A stretch of 64,000 nt of DNA from Nostoc sp. CHAB 5844 (GTDB lineage Bacteria > Cyanobacteriota > Cyanobacteriia > Cyanobacteriales > Nostocaceae): contig NZ_JAIVFW010000002.1 in assembly GCF_020829595.1 (NCBI RefSeq), positions 248,001 to 312,000 on the forward strand, written 5' to 3'. Shown piece by piece: positions 11,371 through 19,377 of the stretch. Position numbers and translations under genes: made by a program. The notes below the pieces were generated by a model. It saw only the letters and a program-made list of their open reading frames with translations, made no database searches and was not told where the DNA came from. Numbering within the stretch: position 1 is the first letter of the stretch; the number at the start of each line of letters is the position of its first letter.

Positions 11371-11403
11371 AGATCCCCGACTTCTTAAAGAAGTCGGGGA
11401 TCT
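11371..11403. repeat. Palindromic repeat, second copy of the 1009 hairpin
   Basis: Agatccccgacttctt...aagaagtcggggatct is almost identical to 1009-1039. A T-run follows only in the plus direction (11402-11407), so it would not terminate the minus-strand genes on either side. A dispersed palindrome is the safer reading. Confidence 0.6.
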
Positions 11404-11510
11404 TTTTATTCCCGAATGATTTAGAACTGCTATATCTGAATAATCGGAAAGTTTGAAGTGTTGAGTATGAAACTTGCTCCTTCATCCTTTCCAAACAACA
11501 GCCTGGAAGT

Positions 11511-11816
11511 TTACGCACCATTATCAGATGCACTTTCAACAGGAGTAGCAGTAGCTTCAAACAATGGGGTTTCTCTGTCTTCTGCGAGTTCGGCTTTGGC
11601 TTCAGCTACGATGTCTTCCCAAGTTTCGCCTAGTTCTGCAAAGGCTCCTTTGCTTTTTTCGTAAGCCACAATTCCGCCTTTGATAATGGACTTAGCTATG
11701 GGTTTACCAATTCCCGCCACAACAGGAATCAGGACAGGTGCGAGTAGAACTGCACCGATACCAGCTATAATTCCAGGAGCGCCAGCATCTTCAACAAAAT
11801 CAGTAATTTTCGGCAT
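11511..11816 (-). CDS. DUF5132 small membrane protein
   Basis: A 101-aa protein. Residues about 12-42 are a Gly/Ala/Val-rich hydrophobic segment (GAPGIIAGIGAVLLAPVLIP) with GxxxG-like spacing. An amphipathic and acidic C-terminal half follows (ETWEDIVAEAKAELAEDRE). This is the DUF5132 pattern. In mycobacteria, small one-TM proteins of a different family (DUF1490, PacL) scaffold P1B ATPases such as CtpC. The position beside an ATPase suggests an analogous role here, by inference only. GGAG lies 10 nt before the ATG at 11816. Confidence 0.75.
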   Translation of the reverse strand: MPKITDFVEDAGAPGIIAGIGAVLLAPVLIPVVAGIGKPIAKSIIKGGIVAYEKSKGAFAELGETWEDIVAEAKAELAEDRETPLFEATATPVESASDNGA

Positions 11817-11890
11817 AATAATGTATCTCCAGTTGTATTGAAAGATTGTCAGAAAGCTATCTAGCTTAATCTACTCAAAGTGTCATCTCA

Positions 11891-14236
11891 TCATGCTGAT
11901 GGTAGAGCTTTCTTTGGGGAATTTTTCAGAATTGGACGTAAGCCGTTAACTCCTGCAACGATGGTGGAACCATTGTTAACTACCGTTGCGCCTAAGGGGT
12001 TCAGCCCAAATAGCACCGCGATCGCCATTGCTGCAATATTAGGAATAGCAACAAGACTGGTGTTTTGACGAATTAACTTTCTGGCGTTGCGTGCTAGTGC
12101 GATCGCCTCTAATATCCCATGTAAGTCATTCTCCATCAGCACCACGTCTGCTGTCTCACGAGCAATTTCTGAACCGTGAGCAAAGGATACAGAAACATCG
12201 GCGTAGGCTAATGCTGGGGAGTCGTTAATTCCATCTCCCACAAAGGCAACTGTCTTGCCTTGTTCGTGCAGTTCGCGGACAACGGCGGCTTTTTGTTCAG
12301 GGAATGCTTCGGCGTGGGTATTGGCTCGGACAATTCCGAGTTCAGCTGCTACAGCTTTAGCTGTGCGCTGGTTGTCGCCGGTGAGCATATGCACTTCTAC
12401 ACCTTCGACCGTCAATAGGTGGTTAATTACTTCCCGTGTTTCTGGACGAAGAATATCACTATATCTTATTCTACCGAGAAGTTTCCCATTGCTGGCAACA
12501 TAAATTACGGAGTTTATCCGATTGCCATCGTTGAGAGCTTCCATGTTTACGCCTTGTTGACGCAAGAAGCGCTCGCTACCTACGTAAATAGCTTCACTAT
12601 CAATTTCAGCTTCCACACCTAAACCAAGTTTGTAGTTCCACTTGCTGCGGTTGGGGATGACTACTTGCTGTGCTTCGGCATAACGAATTACAGCTTCGGC
12701 GACTGGGTGGGTGAGGCGCTGTTCGGCGGCGGCGGCTATAGCTAAAACTCGCGCCTCGGAAACTTCAGGATGGAAACTATCAACCCCAACAACCGCAACT
12801 TCACCCTTAGTCAAAGTACCAGTCTTATCGAATACGATAGTGTCAACTTCTGCTAGTTGTTCTAAGGCTCGACCACTGCGGATGAGAATTCCATGTCGTG
12901 CTGCATACGTCAAGGCTGCCAAGACTGTTGTCGGGACTGAGACTCTGATCCCCGTAGCAAAGTCGAGGGTAAGGACGCTGGCGGCTCTGGCGGCGTTGCG
13001 GGTAACAGCAAATACTCCTGCGCCTAATAGTAAGGTGGGTACAACTGCTTTTTCGGCAATCTTAATTGCACAGTTTTCCATCCGAGTATCATGCACAGGA
13101 GCTTCTTGCATCAGCTTGATGCTCTGTCCGGCGCGGGTGTCGTTACCTACCCTTTCTGCCAAGATATAAATACTGCCTTCTCGTACTAGTGTGGAAGCAA
13201 AAACAGGTTGCCCTTTGGTCTTCAAGACTGGCACTGATTCACCAGTGAGTTTCTGCTCATCTAGTAAAGCTTTACCTCGCAGGATACTGCCATCTACAGG
13301 TACTTGTTCGCCGGGATAGACGATTACTGTGTCGCCACTTCTAACTTCTTTGATAGAGATTTGTATCTTCTCTCCATCACGTTCAACCCAGACGAATTGC
13401 CCTAAAGAATTAAGCAAATCTAATGTCTGCATTTTGGAAGAACGAGCAGTGCGATCGCGGATATTTTCACCAATTTCAATTAAACTCAGCATCAATGCTG
13501 GTGTGAGAAACTGGCCTTGGACTGTGGTAATTACAATTGCCAACAAATCCAACACATCAATTGTCAGTTTACGCTGCATCACGATCCCAGCGATCGCTCT
13601 TTGGAATACAGGCAATGTTGCCAGAGCAATGGTTCCCGCTACCATAATTGGTGGTACAGATAAGCCTAACGGCCCACCTAACACTGCCAACCCAGTCGCT
13701 ACTGCCGAAAGTTGCAATCCTGGCCAAGCTGCTTCTTCATCCTCTTTTGGCTTGGCATCGACAGGCTTTTTCTGATCCAACAGCACAACATTGGCATCAT
13801 TAGCTGTCATAATCAGACAGCTAAGGCGCGATCGCATTTTGGCTTCGCTGACTGTACCAGATTTATAGGTAACAACTAACGATGCCGCCGCAGGTTTAAT
13901 TCTGACGCTAGTAACTAGGGGATCAACTTCCAACAAAGTTTGCAGACGTTGCACATATGCTGAGTTATCACGCAACTGTGGGATACGTAACCGCATTCTT
14001 CCTGGCACAGTATGGACAACGCTATAGACAACTTTAGAGGTTGGCTGATGAGAGCGTCCATTACGGTTGGCTAGATTCTGCTTTGCCTCAATCTTATTAC
14101 TCTGTGAGGCTAAAACAACTGTGCTTCCAGTTTCGTAAACCTTCGTACCCAGCGGTACTTTTTCTTTTGCTTCTATTTCAGTTTTGGCAGATTTCTGCGC
14201 TGTGGGCGATGCTAGTTGAGCTGTCAATGGTGTCAT
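11891..14236 (-). CDS. P1B-like P-type ATPase with N-terminal HMA_2 domain and no CPC motif
   Basis: A 781-aa integral membrane pump. An HMA_2 fold is at residues about 70-145 (VPGRMRLRIPQLRDNSAYVQ...). The P-type core follows: LTGESVP (actuator), FDKTGTLTKGE (phosphorylation Asp), QRLTHPVAEAVI (HP nucleotide-binding motif of P1B ATPases), MLTGDNQ and GDGINDSPALAYAD. The membrane motif normally CPC, SPC or CPx in metal pumps is here LDFATGIRVSVPT with no Cys, and the HMA fold has no CxxC either. The metal specificity therefore cannot be inferred, and the substrate might not be a soft metal. The C-terminal two membrane segments are intact. The start codon has only a weak RBS. Confidence 0.88.
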   Translation of the reverse strand: MTPLTAQLASPTAQKSAKTEIEAKEKVPLGTKVYETGSTVVLASQSNKIEAKQNLANRNGRSHQPTSKVVYSVVHTVPGRMRLRIPQLRDNSAYVQRLQTLLEVDPLVTSVRIKPAAASLVVTYKSGTVSEAKMRSRLSCLIMTANDANVVLLDQKKPVDAKPKEDEEAAWPGLQLSAVATGLAVLGGPLGLSVPPIMVAGTIALATLPVFQRAIAGIVMQRKLTIDVLDLLAIVITTVQGQFLTPALMLSLIEIGENIRDRTARSSKMQTLDLLNSLGQFVWVERDGEKIQISIKEVRSGDTVIVYPGEQVPVDGSILRGKALLDEQKLTGESVPVLKTKGQPVFASTLVREGSIYILAERVGNDTRAGQSIKLMQEAPVHDTRMENCAIKIAEKAVVPTLLLGAGVFAVTRNAARAASVLTLDFATGIRVSVPTTVLAALTYAARHGILIRSGRALEQLAEVDTIVFDKTGTLTKGEVAVVGVDSFHPEVSEARVLAIAAAAEQRLTHPVAEAVIRYAEAQQVVIPNRSKWNYKLGLGVEAEIDSEAIYVGSERFLRQQGVNMEALNDGNRINSVIYVASNGKLLGRIRYSDILRPETREVINHLLTVEGVEVHMLTGDNQRTAKAVAAELGIVRANTHAEAFPEQKAAVVRELHEQGKTVAFVGDGINDSPALAYADVSVSFAHGSEIARETADVVLMENDLHGILEAIALARNARKLIRQNTSLVAIPNIAAMAIAVLFGLNPLGATVVNNGSTIVAGVNGLRPILKNSPKKALPSA

Positions 14237-14366
14237 TCCTGATCTCGCTAAAGTGATAAAAAACTTGATTAATGAGGCAGCAAGCTCTCAATATTTCGAG
14301 AGCAAATTCTCTCGCCAATCACTCAAGACTGGTGAGCTACTGCAATAAAGATTTGCTGATACGTTG

Positions 14367-14771
14367 TTAAATTCTGCTGGTTGGGTGGGCGGCAATACCT
14401 GCCGTTGCTTCGTTGGCAGATTGAATCAGACTAGTTAAATGTCTTATTGCTGCTTCGACAACTTGGTGCTTTCGCTCTTTGGAGTCTTGCAGTGTCCCAG
14501 TTTTATAGGTGATGACCACTGAGGCTGCATTTATATTGATTCTCTCAGTTGTCACCACTGGATCTGCTTTGAGCAAGTTTTCTAAGCGTTGCAAGTATTG
14601 GGGATCATCATTAATCCTAGGTACGCAAAATGCGACTTTGCCGGGAAGTGCCAGAGTAATACTATAAGCTACCTTGGCAGATTGCTTGCGGGCGATATTG
14701 TTTGTGGCTGCTATTTTCCAGGGGCTTTGCCCAGGAGGCTGCGATGCCGATGAGGATACAGAACCCTCCAT
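14367..14771 (-). CDS. HMA_2-domain protein (single domain)
   Basis: A protein of about 134 aa with one HMA_2-like repeat, LALPGKVAFCVPRINDDPQY, then DPVVTTERININAASVVITYKTG. The Arg-rich GRxRxR start of the repeat is degenerate here (GKVAFCVP). There is no membrane segment and no CxxC. AGGAGG directly abuts the ATG at 14777 but stands 6 nt before the in-frame ATG at 14771, making 14771 the likely start. This is the same arrangement as in the gene at 11307. It lies 26 nt downstream of the two-domain HMA_2 gene and is probably co-transcribed with it. Confidence 0.7.
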   Translation of the reverse strand: MEGSVSSSASQPPGQSPWKIAATNNIARKQSAKVAYSITLALPGKVAFCVPRINDDPQYLQRLENLLKADPVVTTERININAASVVITYKTGTLQDSKERKHQVVEAAIRHLTSLIQSANEATAGIAAHPTSRI

Positions 14772-14803
14772 TTTCATCCTCCTGTGTTCCTTAAAGGAAC
14801 GAT

Positions 14804-15964
14804 CTACAACGGAAAGTTCGCCATATAGGCTAAAGAAAAAGACATAGCTGCGGGCTTCATGTCAGCCCATAAGCTGGATATGTTTAGATTGTTACTTTCT
14901 GCTGATGTTTTTGTTGTATCGGCAGATACAACAATTTGAGTATTTTTTTCTAGAGGTTGTGGCTCTACGACTTGGACAGCAGGGTTAGGGGGATTTTTTT
15001 GTAAAGCCAATTCCATCAGTTTTACCCAATGGTTGACTGCTACCTGAGTTGGTTGAAAGGCGATCGCCATTGATGCTGCATCGCTATTCATCCGCAGGTT
15101 AGTTACATGAGCGTCGGTTTTCAACAACCTTTCCAGTCTTCGTGCATAGGCGTGATCCTGGGCAATCCGGGGTACATGAAACCTAATCCTGCCTGGAATA
15201 GTATGAACTACAGTGTAGGCAATATTTGCTGACGATGTTGCGTCTTCCCTAACTGGTTCAACAACAGGTTTAGTTATTGCTTGTGTCAATTTCGGTTGTT
15301 TAGTTGTGTTATTTAATTTTGCAGATTGTTGCTCACCAATCTTAGCATCAGATTGTGATTGTTTGTTGTCTGACTTAGAAATTTGCGGTTCTAAATAATC
15401 AATTACCCGACGAGTTGCGTCTGCGGTAATCATATAAACAGGGATCGATGCTAAACCACTAATTCCCAGCCCTCCTGTTACTGCCAATCCAGTCATCAGG
15501 GGTATAAAGGAAATAGTTTGCTCCATCCAAAAATCAGGAGATTTCCACACCGCAAAGGGATCTCTGCTGCTCATTGATTGAGACGTTGGGCAAGGATAAA
15601 TATTCAGTTGTGCTAGTATTCCCAACATCTGATCTATTGTCAGAGTATTTTCGTCGAAGTTCACAACCAAACTGCCCAATTGCTCATTGGTTGAAACTTC
15701 TCTGACTCCTTTGTACTGCTGCAAATGTTGGGATATTAATTCTAGTCTTGAGTTCAAACTACCGTCAGTAGCGCGGATGCGGATGCGACCGTGGGTTGCA
15801 TGGACAATTTCTAGCCCACCAGCTGGCAAATGCGTCTCTAGCTTTGCAGTTGCTATGGTGTCTCTATTCGCTTTTACTTGATCATTGTGACGCTGAGTAG
15901 AGATTAAGTCAGGAGATTGAGCCTCTTTCGGACTTAACCCGCGACTACTGAGAGATATTGTCAT
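14804..15964 (-). CDS. Two-repeat HMA_2 protein with a central membrane hairpin
   Basis: A 386-aa protein. HMA_2 repeat 1 is at residues about 48-120 (THGRIRIRATDGSLNSRLEL...), a hydrophobic segment at about 145-175 (FIPLMTGLAVTGGLGISGLA), a charged Gln/Lys linker follows, and HMA_2 repeat 2 is at about 255-330 (IPGRIRFHVPRIAQDHAYAR...). There is no ATPase core, so it resembles the N-terminal part of the neighbouring pump duplicated and freed from it. It is the first gene of the minus-strand group ending at 10711; its promoter should lie in 15965-16060. The role is probably regulatory or as an adaptor for the ATPase; the substrate is unknown. Confidence 0.7.
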   Translation of the reverse strand: MTISLSSRGLSPKEAQSPDLISTQRHNDQVKANRDTIATAKLETHLPAGGLEIVHATHGRIRIRATDGSLNSRLELISQHLQQYKGVREVSTNEQLGSLVVNFDENTLTIDQMLGILAQLNIYPCPTSQSMSSRDPFAVWKSPDFWMEQTISFIPLMTGLAVTGGLGISGLASIPVYMITADATRRVIDYLEPQISKSDNKQSQSDAKIGEQQSAKLNNTTKQPKLTQAITKPVVEPVREDATSSANIAYTVVHTIPGRIRFHVPRIAQDHAYARRLERLLKTDAHVTNLRMNSDAASMAIAFQPTQVAVNHWVKLMELALQKNPPNPAVQVVEPQPLEKNTQIVVSADTTKTSAESNNLNISSLWADMKPAAMSFSLAYMANFPL

Positions 15965-16060
15965 TTACTCGATAGTTGCACCAAGGCTAAAAGGTTAACG
16001 TTAGGTTAAATATAACTCATAAATTTTGTATGTGAACTCATTTTCAAGATTTATTTTAGA

Positions 16061-16594
16061 TTAAGTATTGTTAATTACTCGTTTTTGGTACTCTTGCTCA
16101 GTGATTATATCGTGAGTACTTTCGATGCGGTCTATAAATACAATTCCATCAAGATGGTCGTATTCATGCTGAAAAATCCGCGCTACAAAGTCAGTTAACT
16201 CTTGCTTTTGTATTTTACTGTAGCGGTCATAGTATTCAACTTCAATAGTTTGATATCGAGGCACTAATCCTCTAATACCAGGAATACACAAACAACCTTC
16301 CCATCCCTTAGCAATTTCCGCAGAATGTGACACTATCCTAGGATTTATCATGGCAGTGGGTTCCATTGTGGGAGCATTGGGATACCTGGGATTGGGGCGA
16401 GAAGCAACAATAAATAAACGTTGTTGTTCGGCAACTTGCGGTGCCGCAATACCAACACCATTAGCTTGAGCAACTGTAGCAATTAAATCATCAATTAATT
16501 TTTGAATTTTCTCGTCATGAATGTTATCAACCCAAGCAGCTTTTTGGCGAATTATCGGGTCGCCTAATTGCGCTATTGGTAGTAAGTCAGCCAT
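16061..16594 (-). CDS. def: Peptide deformylase
   Basis: This enzyme removes the formyl group from the N-terminal Met of new proteins. All three metal/active-site blocks are present: GVGIAAPQV (GxGxAAPQ), GWEGCLCIPG (EGCLS-type, with Cys in place of the usual Ser after CL), and QHEYDHLDG (HExxH). The start at ATG 16594 (MADLLPIAQLGDPIIRQ) has AGGAG 7 nt upstream; the longer frame from 16621 begins at a non-ATG codon and adds 9 unlikely residues. The protein has 177 aa, standard size. It is monocistronic. Confidence 0.95.
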   Translation of the reverse strand: MADLLPIAQLGDPIIRQKAAWVDNIHDEKIQKLIDDLIATVAQANGVGIAAPQVAEQQRLFIVASRPNPRYPNAPTMEPTAMINPRIVSHSAEIAKGWEGCLCIPGIRGLVPRYQTIEVEYYDRYSKIQKQELTDFVARIFQHEYDHLDGIVFIDRIESTHDIITEQEYQKRVINNT

Positions 16595-16621
16595 ATAAAA
16601 ACTCCTTTGAATAAGTAACAA

Positions 16622-17157
16622 ATAATAAATGATACAGATATTTTATTCAATAACAACTGATAATTAATAATTATCAGTTTTATAAAAATGACTGTTCGCT
16701 ATAAATTTAGATAGTCATCACTCACAACCAGAAATCTTACATTATGATACAAAATGTTATATTTTTAAACATTATCTTAAAATTGCACCACATAGGTTTC
16801 AGATTTAGTGTAGACACTTTTTAGCGTCTTATATCATGTCCGGGTAATTAGTTATAATTCCCGAATCTATGCAGAGAACCCAAAAACCCCTCCCCTCTGC
16901 TCCCCTGCTCCTCTGCTCCTCTGCACCTGAAGCTGCCTTAATGATCAGTCTTTCACCGGACACGATATTACCCCAGGCATCAGAACTTTTCAACGCAGAG
17001 GGGGTGGGGAAAGATCTAGGGAATTTACGTCAGTCTCTGAGAATAAAAATGGTTATAGCGTTTCCTAATCTGCTGAGGTACATTTTGTTAAGGTCAGAGA
17101 CTAGAGACTAGGTGGCTATACCTTATGTGATTTGGAACTGCTATATCCCTGTTTTTC
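16622..17157. other. Intergenic stretch without a convincing gene
   Basis: It holds AT-rich sequence, a C/T-rich low-complexity tract (16887-16926, repeats of ctgctcct) and scattered short repeats. A plus-strand ORF at 16869-17111 translates this tract and has no protein-like features. Confidence 0.5.
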
Positions 17158-17198
17158 AAAAAAAAGTGGTGCGTTACTGTTATTGGTAACGTACCACC
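17158..17198 (-). terminator. Rho-independent terminator of the lipoxygenase operon
   Basis: On the minus strand the stem GGTGGTACGTTAC pairs with GTAACGCACCAC around an 8-nt loop, followed by a run of eight T. It lies 28 nt beyond the lipoxygenase stop codon, which fits the end of the whole minus-strand group 22601-17226. Confidence 0.8.
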
Positions 17199-17225
17199 AT
17201 AAACCATCAGATTGCTTTCAATTCG

Positions 17226-19238
17226 TTAAATATTGATCAAACTTCTGATGTTAGCAATGTCATAACCGAGATCGGCAAAGTCTTTTTTATAACCCAGCAA
17301 AGTTGTTCTAAACTCTTCTGGAATATCATCATCTTCATTTTTGAGGATATAGCCGTACTTAATAGCAGTAAGGACATTGACAATATAAAGTAGGTTTGTC
17401 GCTTCGACAAAATCAGGTGCGATCGCCGTATCATGTTCACTACCAAAGCTGCCATTACGCAATGCTAATGAGTTATAGCGGACTTCTCCACCTTCATCAG
17501 TTTGAGAATCATTAACCCAAGAGTGCCAAAAGGTGATGTGATAGACAATAAACCGACTAAACTCCTTCAAATTCTCAATATCCGTAGCACTTGGTTGATC
17601 AGCAGTAGTAATGGGTCGGGTCGCTTTCACAGTCCCATTAATCGTCACTCTGGGAATATCTGGTTTGTCAAGTTCGTTGTTGTCGTTCCACTCATAATCA
17701 CTATCAGTTTGAGCAATGATTCCCTGTGGTGCTTGATAAGCTACGCTATGCTCAACTAGATCATCAGATAAACGACGAATTTCCAACCATTCTTCCACAA
17801 TGGCTTCCCCATAGTTCTGAAAAAAGAGGTCAACATACTCGGTGACAACTTGCCAGTAAAGATTAGCGATTTTGGCAAAGTGATGGTCTTCGCAAATTGG
17901 TTGACGGGGTTTCCAGCCTTTCCAATCATAGGTGGACATTGTGTCATGACACACTTGCACTACCGATGCAGGAGTGAGAGGGCCAGCATTGGAGACATAG
18001 CCAGTTGTTGGTGATACCAAGACATCATCAGCCCGACGATTGATGTTAATTAAGCTTTTCAGATGAGGAAATAACATCAGACGCAGAGGATTTTTGTGTA
18101 AGTGCCGAAACGCGGCAAGAGTATACTGCTCCATCTGCAAGTGAGCTTTAATGTAATGCTCAATCAATTCTGCCCCAAAGAAGGCGTTAGTCCGGAAAAT
18201 ACGCTTTGCTTGTTGCCACTTATCACCATCGCTAGGTGTGTAGGTAACAGGGTCTTTCAGAGGAGAATGGGGGGCAATAGAGTCAGGATAGCGGCTTTGA
18301 ACAGTGATAGCAGTGGGTATAAGTTTACCGTCTTTCAATTCAAAAAAGGCTTCTACATTATTGAGATCGTGATTATCATCTTTTTCGTAGCTATTCCAAT
18401 TGAAAGTCACCTTAAACTGATTGGGATTTGTTTTGTGACGCTTGAGTAGGCAAGGATTCATCCCATTGAGCGTCCGCAAGACAAAGTATTCATCGCTTCT
18501 GGTGTAACCTGGGTTTTTCTTTTCTAATTCAACTGTCAAATTCGTTGGATAATCTGCCTGAATTTTTTCTAGGGACAGTTGGTGAGGATTGAGCGTGTTA
18601 GTAATGACGTGCTTGGCTTTAATTGAAACTAGAGTATTAGCAGCATCATAGCCATTGAGCGTCCGACCCACTGAATAATCATCAGGTGTGCCTTCTAAGT
18701 CACTGAAAAACAGACGTGCAAAGGGACTATCAGGTTTGTAAGGCCAGTAAGGAACGGTACAGCTACCAAAGTCATATTCTTTTTCTGTTACATTGTCTTT
18801 GCCTTTAATAATGTAGGCAAGATGCTTGGTATAGACTAGTTCATTATCGCTATCAAAAGTAATGCGATCGTCTAATACTCTCAATTCCAAATCTGGTGAA
18901 TCTTTAAAGCCTGCTTTTTGCGGATCGTAGTAAACTTCAAACCGACCATTATCATCAGTCACACCTTTGCCCAAGTAGTCACCAGGGGTTCCGATATCTC
19001 TATCCCATAGTTCTACTTCCATATTGGGCAATGGCTTTTTAGTATCACTAAAAACTAACTGACCAATGGCTTTATGCAACTGTTCAATAGGTTTATCTAG
19101 TTTCTGTTCATGGGATTGAACAATTCTTCTTTTAGCTTTCTCTGCGGTTTTACGTTTTCCTAGCGCACTGTCAGCGACTTTAATTCCTAGAACTTGCTTG
19201 AGTTCGTCAACAATGGTTTTGAGTTTTGTCACAATCAC
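17226..19238 (-). CDS. Lipoxygenase-family dioxygenase with N-terminal transthyretin-like domain
   Basis: This non-heme iron enzyme should add O2 to polyunsaturated fatty acids to give hydroperoxides. The 670-aa protein shows all five iron ligands by motif: H361 and H366 (EHYIKAHLQMEQ, the H-x4-H pair), H572 and N576 (FWHSWVND, the H-x3-N pair), and the C-terminal carboxylate I670 (IRSLINI-stop). Family blocks RTLNGMNP and LMLFPHLKSLININRRA agree. Instead of the usual PLAT domain, residues about 56-125 look like a transthyretin/CNA-B beta sandwich (GQLVFSDTKKPLPNMEVELW...DDNGRFEVYYD). The C-terminus is intact. It is last in a row of four genes after P450, NTF2-like and DUF2235, and a strong terminator follows. 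The substrate and regiospecificity cannot be read from the sequence. Confidence 0.88.
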   Translation of the reverse strand: MIVTKLKTIVDELKQVLGIKVADSALGKRKTAEKAKRRIVQSHEQKLDKPIEQLHKAIGQLVFSDTKKPLPNMEVELWDRDIGTPGDYLGKGVTDDNGRFEVYYDPQKAGFKDSPDLELRVLDDRITFDSDNELVYTKHLAYIIKGKDNVTEKEYDFGSCTVPYWPYKPDSPFARLFFSDLEGTPDDYSVGRTLNGYDAANTLVSIKAKHVITNTLNPHQLSLEKIQADYPTNLTVELEKKNPGYTRSDEYFVLRTLNGMNPCLLKRHKTNPNQFKVTFNWNSYEKDDNHDLNNVEAFFELKDGKLIPTAITVQSRYPDSIAPHSPLKDPVTYTPSDGDKWQQAKRIFRTNAFFGAELIEHYIKAHLQMEQYTLAAFRHLHKNPLRLMLFPHLKSLININRRADDVLVSPTTGYVSNAGPLTPASVVQVCHDTMSTYDWKGWKPRQPICEDHHFAKIANLYWQVVTEYVDLFFQNYGEAIVEEWLEIRRLSDDLVEHSVAYQAPQGIIAQTDSDYEWNDNNELDKPDIPRVTINGTVKATRPITTADQPSATDIENLKEFSRFIVYHITFWHSWVNDSQTDEGGEVRYNSLALRNGSFGSEHDTAIAPDFVEATNLLYIVNVLTAIKYGYILKNEDDDIPEEFRTTLLGYKKDFADLGYDIANIRSLINI

Positions 19239-19377
19239 AACTCCTGAAAATGTCTATAACTGTTAACTGTTTAAATCCTGGCTTGATTGCTTATAATCCG
19301 TTGTGCTTGGCTAAAAATACTACTATCTGCCACAATATTCATGATTCAGCCCTCCTTTGAAAACTAGCCAACTTTGA

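Noticed and set aside
11371-11403. Terminator for the HMA_2 operon
   Set aside because: The T-run is on the wrong side for minus-strand transcripts.
12255-13775. Several plus-strand ORFs opposite the P-type ATPase
   Set aside because: They lie fully antisense to an intact conserved gene and show no family features.
16869-17111. 80-codon plus-strand ORF
   Set aside because: It translates a C/T-rich low-complexity tract and has no RBS or protein-like pattern.
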